Positions 34,429 to 42,572 of a stretch of DNA of 64,000 nucleotides are shown here, piece after piece; the first letter of the stretch is position 1; every line of letters starts with the position of its first letter. The stretch comes from Candidatus Rhodoferax randersensis. GTDB lineage: Bacteria > Pseudomonadota > Gammaproteobacteria > Burkholderiales > Burkholderiaceae_C. The notes below the pieces were generated by a model that saw only the letters and a program-made list of their open reading frames with translations, made no database searches and was not told the origin of the DNA. The DNA is taken from NCBI GenBank assembly GCA_016718155.1, contig JADKEH010000014.1, forward strand, positions 62,001-126,000, written 5' to 3'. Made by a program: the position numbers and the translations under genes.

Positions 34429-36200
34429 TCAGGCGTCCGTGGTGAGCTGGTCGAGCAGCCGCGCGAAGGCGTCCACCGCCAGTTGCATGTCGTCGCTGGT
34501 GGTCGATTCAAGGGGGTTGTGGCTGATGCCGGCGTTTTGCCCGCGCACGAACAGCATGGCTTGCGGCATCACCTCGTGTAGCTTCATGGCGTCGTGGCCG
34601 GCGCCACTGGGCATGTGATGCAGCGGCACGCCCAGCGCCGTGACGGCGCGCTCCCAGCGCTGCTGCCAGGCTGGGGCGCTGGGCGCGGCGGCGGCGCGCA
34701 TGGTCTCTTCCAGCGTGTAGCGGGCCTGGCGCCGCTCGGCAATCTGGGCCAGCGCGGCCAGCACATCGGCCACCATGGCGTCGCGCTGCGTATCCGTGGG
34801 GGCACGCAGGTCCAGCGTGAACTGGCAGCGCCCGGGCACCACGTTGGTCGAGCCGCTGGGCACCATCAGTTGGCCCACGGTGGCCACCGAGTCACCATCT
34901 TGCGCGGCGCGGCGTTCGGCGGCCAGGATCAGCTCGGCCACGGCGGCCGCGGCGTCGCTGCGCCGGTCCATCGGCGTGGTGCCGGCGTGGCAGGCGGTGC
35001 CGATCATCTCGGCCTGGTAACGCACGCCGCCGTTGATGGAGGTCACCACGCCCAGCGGCAGGTCCAGCTCGTTAAGCACCGGGCCCTGCTCGATGTGCAC
35101 CTCGACAAAGCCCAGGTAGTCGGCCGGGTCACGCTGCAGCCCGTCGATGTCGGCCGGGTTCAGCCCGGCATGCGCCATGGCCTGGCGCATGGTGATGCCA
35201 TCGGCGTCAAGCTGATCGAGCCAGCGCGGATCGAACTGCCCCACCAGCGCGCCCGAGCCCAGAAACGTGGCCTTGAAGCGCTGGCCTTCTTCCTCGGCAA
35301 AGGCCACCAGCTCCAGGTGAAACGGCAGGCGCCGGCCCTGTGCGTGCAAGGCCCGCACGCAAGCCAGGGGCACGAAGATGCCCAGACGGCCGTCGTACTT
35401 GCCGGCGTTGCGCACGGTGTCGAAATGCGAGCCGGTCAGCAGCGTCTTGGCGTCCGGCTTGTCGGCGTAGTAGCGGCCGACCACATTGCCCACCGCGTCA
35501 ACCGCCACGTGGTCGAAGCCGCAGGCCTGCATTTGCGCTTGCAGGTAGGCCGCGCAGGCGCGGTGCGCCTCGGTGAGGTAGGTGACGGTGAGCTGCCCGT
35601 GCTCCAGGTAACCGGCATCGCTGAACTGGGCCAGCTCCTCATGCCAGTCCCACACCAGGTTGCCGGTGACGGGCTCGACGCCGAACTTGTCGTTCAGGCG
35701 CAGCTCGACAATGCGGTGGATGTTGCGCAAACACTCCTGCAGCTCGAACGCCGGGTGGCCGTGCAGGCGCCGCTCGAAGGTGTCGATGATCTGCTGGCGC
35801 GACAGGCCCGTACCGCGCGGCCCGCGCACCGCCAGGATGAAGGGAAAGCCAAACTTGGCCTGGTACTGCGCGTTGAGGTCCTGCAACCGCGCGAACTCCT
35901 CGGGCGTGCAGTGCGTCAGCCCGGCGCGGTTTTGCTCACCGGTGGACTCGGCCGTCAGCGTCTGGTCCACCATGGCTTTGCCGGCCAGCTCCGGGTGGGC
36001 ACGGATCAGCGCCAGTTGCGCGTCGCGGCCCGCGCCGGCCAACACGCGGGCCATGGCGCTTGAGCTGCGCCAGCGACACAAACGGCCGCTGGCCGAGAGC
36101 GGCCTGGGCAATCCAGGGCGAGTGCTCGTACAGGCCATCGAGCATGTGCGCGGCCTCGGTGGCGCTGGCGCTGTTGAGTTCTGCAAGCGTCAGGGGCCAT
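34429..36200 (-). pseudogene. Fused OHCU decarboxylase-allantoate amidohydrolase, frameshifted
   Basis: The two halves are UraD (OHCU to S-allantoin, about 36200-35665) and AllC (allantoate to ureidoglycolate and ammonia, about 35664-34429). UraD is split over three frames. An ATG at 36200 follows an AGGAGGA site but reads out of frame within its GGCCCC run. LTLAELNSASATEAAHMLDG to SLAQLK lies in the second frame. From 36054 the third frame carries MARVLAGAGRDAQLALIRAHP through AllC without a break. AllC keeps its metal-site motifs LTGSHFDTVRNAGKYDG, FAEEEGQRF and HIEQGPVLNE. Both shifts are +1, so either sequencing error or recent inactivation is possible. Fusions of these two enzymes are known in Burkholderiales. 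Confidence 0.85.
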
Positions 36201-36243
36201 GTTGCTCCTCCTACTGTGGAACAAACAAGCAGAAACACAAAGA

Positions 36244-36327
36244 CTTCGTCATTGCGAGCGCAGCGCGGCAATCCACCGCCGTGCGCCATCAGCATGGATC
36301 GCCACGGCCTGCGGCCTCGCGACGACG
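36244..36327. repeat. Dispersed inverted-repeat element, full copy
   Basis: Two arms (about 36247-36275 and 36295-36327) are imperfect reverse complements around a 19-base centre, starting CGTCATTGCGAGCGCAGCGC and ending CGGCCTCGCGACGACG. The arms match the copy at 52848 almost base for base; a single arm recurs at 19902. It lies between puuE and the uraD-allC gene. Confidence 0.88.
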
Positions 36328-36358
36328 TGAACGGGTAGGTCTTCATTGCCCTGATCCC

Positions 36359-37294
36359 TCAGCCAGCAAACGGGTGCACGGCTTTCCAGTGCCGGGCGAT
36401 GTCGAGGCGGCGGCAGACCCAGACTCGGTCGTGCTGCCCGATATGGTCCAGGAAACGCTGCAGCGCGCCGATGCGCCCAGGCCGGCCCAGCAGCCGGCAG
36501 TGCATGCCGATGCTCATCATGCGTGGCATCTCGTCGCCTTCGGCGTACAGGGCATCGAAGCTGTCCTTCAGGTACTGGTAGAACGGGTCGGCATGCGAGT
36601 AGCCCTGCGGCAGCGCAAAACGCATGTCGTTGCAGTCCAGCGTGTAGGGCACGATCAGTTGCGGCACCACTTCGCCGTCGGTCTTGCGCACCTTCATCCA
36701 GAACGGCAGGTCGTCGCCGTAGTAGTCGCTGTCGTATTCAAAGCCGCCGTAGTCGGCCACCAGGCGGCGGGTGTTGGGGCTGTCGCGCCCGGTGTACCAG
36801 CCCAGCGGGCGGCTGCCGGTGAGGCGAGTGATGGCATCCACCCCTAAGCGCATGTGTTCGCGCTCGGTGGCTTCATCCACGTTCTGGTAGCTGATCCAGC
36901 GCCAGCCATGGCAGGCGATCTCGTGGCCCAGTTCGCTGAAGGCCGCCGTCAGTTCAGGGTGGCGCTGCAGGGCCATGCCGACGCCAAACACGGTCAGCGG
37001 CAGGCCGCGCTGCTCGAACTCGCGCAGGATGCGCCACACGCCAACGCGCGAGCCGTATTCGTAGATGCTCTCCATGCTGAGGTGGCGGTCCGCAAAGCTG
37101 GGCGGGTTGGCCATCTCCGACAAGAATTGTTCGGAGCCGGGGTCGCCATGTAACACCGCATTCTCGCCACCTTCCTCGTAGTTCAGCACAAACTGCACTG
37201 CAATGCGCGCCTGGCCGGGCCACTGGGCGTGCGGCGGCGTGCGGCCATAACCAATCAGGTCACGCGGATAGGGAGCGGTGGAGTCGTAGGTCAT
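36359..37294 (-). CDS. puuE: Allantoinase PuuE (polysaccharide-deacetylase fold)
   Basis: A metal-independent type of allantoinase (311 residues) hydrolysing allantoin to allantoate, unrelated to the amidohydrolase AllB. Features: YPRDLIGYGRTPPHAQWPG, QFVLNYEEGGENAVLHGD, HEIACHGWRWISYQ, GWYTGRDSPNTRRL. The ATG at 37294 gives the standard PuuE N-terminus. It leads the minus-strand group puuE-uraD/allC-M20. A perfect 12-base palindrome stands 38 bases upstream of the start. Confidence 0.94.
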   Translation of the reverse strand: MTYDSTAPYPRDLIGYGRTPPHAQWPGQARIAVQFVLNYEEGGENAVLHGDPGSEQFLSEMANPPSFADRHLSMESIYEYGSRVGVWRILREFEQRGLPLTVFGVGMALQRHPELTAAFSELGHEIACHGWRWISYQNVDEATEREHMRLGVDAITRLTGSRPLGWYTGRDSPNTRRLVADYGGFEYDSDYYGDDLPFWMKVRKTDGEVVPQLIVPYTLDCNDMRFALPQGYSHADPFYQYLKDSFDALYAEGDEMPRMMSIGMHCRLLGRPGRIGALQRFLDHIGQHDRVWVCRRLDIARHWKAVHPFAG

Positions 37295-37331
37295 GACGGG
37301 GCTGCGACAGCTAAGGAATCGTGGTGAAATG

Positions 37332-37343
37332 AGTGTATACACT
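37332..37343. promoter_or_regulatory. Palindromic operator ahead of puuE, GntR-like
   Basis: AGTGTATACACT is a perfect palindrome; the TGTATACA core resembles sites of GntR-family regulators. A weaker match, GTGCATACA, stands at 19863-19871, 44 bases before xdhA. No GntR gene is in the window, so a distant regulator would be needed. Confidence 0.5.
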
Positions 37344-37770
37344 TCTGTCCACCAGTCGGTCTGAGACACTGAGGACAGAGCTTCAGCGCTGACCTCAACC
37401 TCAATCGACTACTGCCTCTTTCAAAGATGATGACCGGACTGCAATGGCTTCGACGCGGTCGGCGAGATCAGGCCGACGGCAGTCCCCGGCCTCGCCTCCT
37501 GATGCCGCCACACGCAGCACCCCATCGTCCCGATCTGGCGGGCGGAGTGGGTAGTCCATCAGGGCACGCCCACCATCTACGCGCCGAGGACGCTGGGTTG
37601 GGTGGCGCAGCGTGGACTTGGGGTTTTGCCAAATCAAGGAGGAGGCCGCAGGCCGGGGGACATTCGCGGAGCCATCCATCCCGGCGCCCTGGGCTGCCAC
37701 GGGTCAAGACCGAGGTTCTTGGCTTGTGTCGCTTATCCCCGAAGGAATTCTCAATAATGAGGGAGATGTT
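37344..37770. other. Puue-uraH divergent gap, no gene recognised
   Basis: 427 bases of GC-rich sequence. Frames up to about 115 codons are open on both strands, but none resembles a protein I know. The only clear element is the GAGGGAG ribosome site of uraH (37759-37765). A minus-strand frame ending near 37401 (DLADRVEAIAVRSSSLKEAVVD region) may be a decayed gene end. Confidence 0.4.
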
Positions 37771-38124
37771 ATGGGCTTGAGCACACACGTCCTGGATACC
37801 ATGCATGGCGTGCCGGCGGCCGGCATGGTGGTGGCGCTGTACACCACCGATGGCGATGCCGCCGTGCTGGTCAAGCAGTTCATCCTGAACCAGGACGGGC
37901 GCAGCCCGGACGGGCCGTTGTTGGACAACGCCAGCCTCCAGCGCGGCAGCTACCGCCTGGTGTTCGATGTGGCGGGCTACTTCAAGGCGCGCCAGGTGGC
38001 CTTGCCCGAGCCGAACTTTCTGAACCACGTGAGCATCGACTTCGGCGTGGCACAGCCCGAGCAGCACTACCATGTGCCGCTGTTGGTCAGTCCCTGGAGC
38101 TACTCCACCTACCGCGGCTCCTGA
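37771..38124 (+). CDS. uraH: 5-Hydroxyisourate hydrolase
   Basis: A transthyretin-like enzyme of 117 residues opening 5-hydroxyisourate to OHCU, the step after urate oxidation. It starts MGLSTHVLDTMHGVPAAGM (histidine in the N-terminal signature) and ends with the family hallmark YSTYRGS. Active-site histidine, arginine and C-terminal YRGS are all present. The ATG at 37771 has a strong ribosome site. It is followed by xdhC and puuD on the same strand. Confidence 0.96.
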   Translation: MGLSTHVLDTMHGVPAAGMVVALYTTDGDAAVLVKQFILNQDGRSPDGPLLDNASLQRGSYRLVFDVAGYFKARQVALPEPNFLNHVSIDFGVAQPEQHYHVPLLVSPWSYSTYRGS

Positions 38125-38177
38125 TTGCGCCCCCAAATCATCCCTGTCGTTGTGGTCTTGCCTGGCCGTGCTGAAGC

Positions 38178-38984
38178 ATGTTGAACGAACTCTGCACCCG
38201 CCTAGCCGCGCAGGACGCGGTGCTGGTGAGCATCGCGTCCACCCAGGGCTCGGTGCCACGTGACGCCGGCGCGTGGATGGCGGTGTTTGCCGACGGCGTG
38301 CTGGGCACCATTGGTGGCGGCCATGTGGAGTTTCAGGCCATCGACGCGGCGCGCCAACGCCTGGCTGGATTGCCAGGTGACAACTCGCTGCGCTACACGC
38401 TGGGCCCCAGCCTGGGCCAGTGTTGTGGCGGCGCCGTGCACTTGCGCTTTGAGCGCGTGGGCGCCGCCGACATCCCGCTGCTGCAGGCGCGGCTGATGAC
38501 GCGGCTGACCCCGGTGGCGCTGTTTGGCGGCGGTCATGTTGGCAAGGCGATGGTCAAGGTATTGGGCTTGCTGCCGTTTGCCGTCACCTGGATCGACAGC
38601 CGCGACGAGATCTTTCCGCCCGACGTGCCCGCCAACGTGCGATGCGAGCACAGCGATCCGGTGCAAAGCGCCGTGAAGGACCTGGCACCGGGCTCGCGCG
38701 TGCTGGTGATGAGCTTCAGCCACGCCGAAGACCTGGACGTGGTGGCCGCCTGCCTGGCACGCCTGCGCCAGCACGACGACCTGCCCTACATCGGACTGAT
38801 TGGCAGCGCCACCAAGTGGGCCACCTTTCGACACCGGCTGCAGGAACGGGGTTACAGCGCCGCCGAGCTGGCGCGCGTCACCTGCCCGATTGGCTTGCCC
38901 GGCATCCACCGCAAGGAACCCGAAGTGATCGCTGTCGGCGTGGCCGCACAATTGCTGCAGCTCGAAGCCTCTTTGCCAACCTAA
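38178..38984 (+). CDS. xdhC: Xanthine dehydrogenase maturation factor XdhC
   Basis: A 268-residue factor that binds the molybdenum cofactor and inserts the sulfurated form into XdhB. The N-terminal XdhC/CoxI domain has LVSIASTQGSVPRDAGAWM and GTIGGGHVEFQAID; the C-terminal Rossmann domain has ALFGGGHVGKAMVKVLGLLP and the end IGLPGIHRKEPEVIAVGVAAQLL. It is normally next to xdhAB; here the partner genes are 18 kb away on the other strand. Confidence 0.94.
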   Translation: MLNELCTRLAAQDAVLVSIASTQGSVPRDAGAWMAVFADGVLGTIGGGHVEFQAIDAARQRLAGLPGDNSLRYTLGPSLGQCCGGAVHLRFERVGAADIPLLQARLMTRLTPVALFGGGHVGKAMVKVLGLLPFAVTWIDSRDEIFPPDVPANVRCEHSDPVQSAVKDLAPGSRVLVMSFSHAEDLDVVAACLARLRQHDDLPYIGLIGSATKWATFRHRLQERGYSAAELARVTCPIGLPGIHRKEPEVIAVGVAAQLLQLEASLPT

Positions 38985-38995
38985 ACCTAATCAGT

Positions 38996-39036
38996 TGGGG
39001 TCAGAGCACATTTGCTTCGCAAAGTGGTCTGACCCA
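38996..39036. repeat. REP-like stem-loop
   Basis: A 41-base imperfect palindrome: outer arms GGGTCAGA/TCTGACCC and inner arms TTTGC/GCAAA around TTC, with one bulged A. There is no T-run, so it is unlikely to be a terminator. Sequences of the GGGGTCAGAG...CTGACCC kind are common dispersed elements in betaproteobacteria. It sits just before puuD. Confidence 0.65.
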
Positions 39037-39048
39037 CAATGCCTCACT

Positions 39049-40254
39049 ATGGAAAGTTACCTTCTCACCTGGGCCGAACTGCTGCTGCGCTGGGTGCATG
39101 TCATCACGGCGATTGCCTGGGTCGGCTCGTCGTTCTACTTTGTCTTTCTCGACTCCAGCCTGACGCCGCCGGTTGACGAAGACCTGAAGAAGCAGGGCGT
39201 CAGCGGCGAGCTGTGGGCGGTGCATGGCGGGGGCTTCTACCACCCGGTCAAGTTTGCTGTGTCGCCACCGCAGTTGCCAGCGCACCTGCACTGGTTTTAT
39301 TGGGAGAGTTACAGCACCTGGCTGAGCGGCTTTGCGCTGTTCACGGTGTCCTACTTGTGGAGCGCCGGCAGCTACCTGATCGACAAGTCGCTGATGGATT
39401 GGTCACCCAACATGGCGGTGGCCGCCGCGCTGGCTTTTTTGGTGGTGTTCTGGCTGCTCTACGACGGCATCTGCCGCCTGGTCGGGCAACGCCAAAACGG
39501 CGACGCCATCGTCGGTGCGCTGACGCTGCTGCTGGTGTGCGCCGCGTCCTGGCTGGCCTGCCACTGGTTTGCCGGTCGCGCGGCCTTTCTGCTGGTGGGC
39601 GCGATGCTGGCCACCAGCATGAGCGCCAACGTGTTCTTCTGGATCATCCCCGGCCAGAAGAAGGTGGTCGCCGCCATCAAGGCTGGCCAGCCGGTGGACC
39701 CGATCCACGGCCAGCGCGGCAAGCAGCGCAGCGTGCACAACACCTACTTCACGCTGCCGGTGCTGTTTGCCATGCTCAGCAACCACTACAGCTTCACCTA
39801 CAGCCACCCGCAGAACTGGCTGGTGCTGATCCTGATGATGTTGGCCGGCGCCGCCATCCGCCAGTTCTTCGTGCTGCGCCACGGCTACAAGCTCGGGCGC
39901 AACCGCAACCCGCTGGGCTACGCCGGCGTTGGCGTGGCGCTGCTGCTGGGCGTGATCGTCTGGCTCAAGCCCGATCTGCCGGCCGCCACCGCCAACGCGG
40001 CCGTACCCGCCACGGTGAGCTACCAGGACCTGCAGCCGCTGCTGGCACAGCGCTGCTACATGTGCCACGGCGCGCAGGTGCAGATGAAGAACGTCCGGCT
40101 CGACTCGCCCGAGGCCCTGCGCCAGCATGCGCAAGCGGTGTACCAACAAGCAGTGGTGACCAAGGTGATGCCGCTGAACAACGCCACGGCCATCACCGAG
40201 GCCGAGCGCGCGCTGATCCGCCGCTGGTTCGAGACTGGCGCCGCCACCCAGTGA
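39049..40254 (+). CDS. puuD: Membrane urate oxidase PuuD with cytochrome c domain
   Basis: A 401-residue integral membrane protein oxidising urate to 5-hydroxyisourate and passing electrons to the respiratory chain. About eight membrane segments (WVHVITAIAWVGSSFYFVFLD first, with its histidine) are followed by a periplasmic cytochrome c domain with the heme-binding site CYMCH. GGGFYHPVKF, HWFYWESYSTWLSG and HNTYFTLPVLFAMLSNHY are typical. The ATG at 39049 is chosen; the open frame before it overlaps the stem-loop. Heme attachment would use the Ccm system at the left of the window. Confidence 0.95.
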   Translation: MESYLLTWAELLLRWVHVITAIAWVGSSFYFVFLDSSLTPPVDEDLKKQGVSGELWAVHGGGFYHPVKFAVSPPQLPAHLHWFYWESYSTWLSGFALFTVSYLWSAGSYLIDKSLMDWSPNMAVAAALAFLVVFWLLYDGICRLVGQRQNGDAIVGALTLLLVCAASWLACHWFAGRAAFLLVGAMLATSMSANVFFWIIPGQKKVVAAIKAGQPVDPIHGQRGKQRSVHNTYFTLPVLFAMLSNHYSFTYSHPQNWLVLILMMLAGAAIRQFFVLRHGYKLGRNRNPLGYAGVGVALLLGVIVWLKPDLPAATANAAVPATVSYQDLQPLLAQRCYMCHGAQVQMKNVRLDSPEALRQHAQAVYQQAVVTKVMPLNNATAITEAERALIRRWFETGAATQ

Positions 40255-40261
40255 GCACAGC

Positions 40262-40591
40262 ATGAGCAGCCCCGACCCCGCCACACAGCCACGCCAGTTC
40301 CTGCAGCACCTGCTCCACGTCGCGGTGCAGCAGGCCTTGCCGCTGCACCAGGTGGCTGCCTACCTGCCGGAGCCGCCCAAGGGGTGCATGCTAGGGCTAA
40401 CCCAGGGCTTGACCGAGGACGCCCTGGTGCCGCCCGACACCGTGGCGCGCGCGATGGGCCTGGGCATAAAGATCGACGAACACCTGGACCGCAACGACGC
40501 CTTTGGCTTCTTCAAGGCGCTGGGTGATCTGGTGTTGACCGGGCCGACGCACACCAAGGTCAACGACCTTCGCGCCATGCTGGTGTTGTGA
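40262..40591 (+). pseudogene. Internally deleted glycerate kinase remnant
   Basis: An open frame of 109 codons joining the two ends of a glycerate 2-kinase. Residues 8-42 (FLQHLLHVAVQQALPLHQ, LPEPPKG) resemble the family N-terminus. Residues about 55-107 (PDTVARAMGLGIKI, DRNDAFGFFKALGDLVLTGP, KVNDLRAMLVL) match the MOFRL end, compared with NDGHGFFGALGDSVVTGPT of ttuD. About 300 residues including the nucleotide-binding core are missing. It begins 7 bases after puuD and is followed by a terminator. A functional small protein cannot be excluded but is not supported. Confidence 0.85.
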
Positions 40592-40640
40592 ATCGTGGTG
40601 AGGTAAACCGCCACAGGCGGCGGCTCCGTTAAAATACCCC

Positions 40641-40676
40641 CACAAGCCCGCTGCTCCGGCGGGCTTGTGCTTTTTT
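40641..40676 (+). terminator. Rho-independent terminator after puuD/remnant
   Basis: A perfect 11-base stem CACAAGCCCGC/GCGGGCTTGTG, 7-base loop, then C and six T's. It separates uraH-xdhC-puuD from the second BMP receptor. Confidence 0.93.
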
Positions 40677-40705
40677 GTCAAGCCGGAGCCATGTAGAGGA
40701 CCACC

Positions 40706-41828
40706 ATGTACAAAAACCTCGTAGCCGCGCTTGCGGCCGCCTGTTGTTTCTTTCCCGCCCACTCCCAGTCTCTCCAGACTGCCCAAGCCGGCTGCCACCG
40801 CACCCGCCACCACCAAGGAGCCGCTGAAAGTCGGCTTCGTCTACGTGGCCCCGATCGGCGATGCCGGTTGGGTGCGCCAGCACGAAGCGGGCCGCAAGGC
40901 CGTCGCGGCCGCGCTGGGTGAGCAGGTCAAGACCAGCTATGTCGAGAACGTGGCCGAAGGGCCGGACGCCGAGCGCGTGATCCGCGATCTGGCGGCCACC
41001 GGCCACAAGCTGATCTTCACGCCCAGCTTTGGCTACATGGAGCCCACGCTCAAGGTGGCCAGGGAGTTCCCGGACGTCAAGTTCGAATCCATCACCGGCT
41101 ACAAGACCGCCCCCAACGTGGCGGTGGCCAACGCCCGCTACTACGAGGGCCGCTACCTGGCCGGCATTGCCGCCGGGCGCATGACGCAGAGCAACGTGGC
41201 GGGCTATGTGGCGGGCTTTCCGATTCCCGAAGTGCTGCAGGGCATCAACGCCTTCACGCTGGGCATGCGTTCGGTCAACCCCAAGGCGCAGGTCAAGGTG
41301 GTGTGGCTCAACGCCTGGTTCGACCCGACGCGCGAGCGCGACGCGGCCATGACGCTGTTCAACCAGGACGTGGACGTGATCGCCTTTCACACCGGCTCCA
41401 CCGCCGTGATGGCCGCCGCGCAAGAGCGCGGCAAGCTGGCCGTGGCCTACCACTCGGACATGCGCAAAATCGCGCCCGATGCGCAGATCGTCGCCGTCAC
41501 CCATGAATGGGGCGACTACTACACCCAGCGCGCCCGCGCCGCGCTGGACGGCAGCTGGCACAGCAGCAGCCTGTGGGGCGGCGTCAAACAGGGCATGATC
41601 CGCGTCGACGGCTTTGGCAGCAAGGTGCCCAAGGCGGTGCAACAGGAAGTGCTGGCCCGGCAAAAGGAACTGGCGGCCGGCACGCTGCAGCCCTTCGCGG
41701 CCAAGGTGGCGGTGAAGGACAACCTGGGCCATGAGGTGATCGCCGCGGGCAAAAGCCTGAGCGACGAGCAGATTCTGAAGATGAACTGGCTGGTCGAAGG
41801 CGTGCAGGGCACGCTGAACGCGCGGTGA
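40706..41828 (+). pseudogene. Second BMP-family receptor, frameshifted near the signal peptide
   Basis: The signal peptide (MYKNLVAALAAACCFFPAHS) is read from the ATG at 40706, but the receptor body (LKVGFVYVAPIGDAGWVRQH to the end) is in the next frame, entered around 40770-40790 by a +1 shift. The body matches the BMP lipoprotein at 23670 closely: FGYMEPTLKVA, NAFTLGM, NAWFDPTRERD. No permease genes accompany it, so it may share the importer at 20001-23555. A start at TTG 40731 would give an intact but unexported protein, which seems useless for a receptor. Confidence 0.85.
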
Positions 41829-41950
41829 CATTCGTGTGGATTTGCCGCACCGCGTTCAGTCGTCCTGCGCCCGCCACCTTGGGCGGCAAACGATAATGCA
41901 CCCTTCGCCATGGATGGTCCGACGGCGAGCGTTGCTTGGGAGTGCATGAA

Positions 41951-42533
41951 ATGAAAAAAGTATGGCTGTTCGCGCTGCTGGCGCTGGTGGGTTCGGCGCA
42001 GGCACAGACCAGCGCCGCCAAGAAGGAACTGGTGGCCAAGGTCCTGCTGTTGCAGCAACCTGCGATCGAGCAGGCCGCCCGTGCCGCTGGCCGAACGCCC
42101 AGCCCTGCTGGTGCTGCAACAGGCGGGCCAGGCGCTGCAGACTCGCGTGGCGGCCGACAAGCGCGAGGCGATGGCAAAGGAGATCCAGGCTGACGCCAAG
42201 AAGTACGTTGAGGAGGCGGTACCGCTGGTGCGTGAACGAGCGGTCAAGCTGGCGCCTGCGACCATCGGCGCCATGCTGGAGGAGCGGTTCACGGAGGACG
42301 AGTTGAAGCAACTCGTTGCCCTCATGGAATCCCCCGTCAACCGCAAGTTCACCGAGATGGGTGGTGAGATGCATAAAGTGTTGGTGGAGAAGCTGGTGGC
42401 AGAAACCAAGGCGGCCATCGAGCCCAAAATGAAAGCCCTGGAACAATCAGTCGCCAAGCGACTGGGCCTGCCCCTGGCCCCTGCTGGCGGCGCATCCGGC
42501 GCGGCGCGTCCCGCGAAGGCAGCCAGCAAGTAG
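41951..42533 (+). pseudogene. DUF2059 exported protein, frameshifted
   Basis: Signal peptide MKKVWLFALLALVGSAQAQ and the first helix (KKELVAKVLLLQQPAIEQAAR) are in one frame; the rest of the DUF2059 domain (LAERPALLVLQQAGQALQ, MLEERFTEDELKQLVALMES, GGEMHKVLVEKLV) is in the next, after a +1 shift near 42085. The function of DUF2059 is unknown; proteins are periplasmic. The joined product would be about 193 residues, a normal length. It stands between the BMP receptor and guaD without an obvious link to purines. Confidence 0.8.
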
Positions 42534-42572
42534 TACGCTGGCCGATCACTCGACTTGCGCAGGCCGCCAGCC

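Noticed and set aside
34594..36063. 489-codon plus-strand frame opposite uraD-allC
   Set aside because: The complementary strand encodes recognisable AllC; the frame shows no protein family features.
37401..37700. Minus-strand 99-codon frame between puuE and uraH
   Set aside because: No start signal or recognisable family; kept only as a possible decayed gene end.
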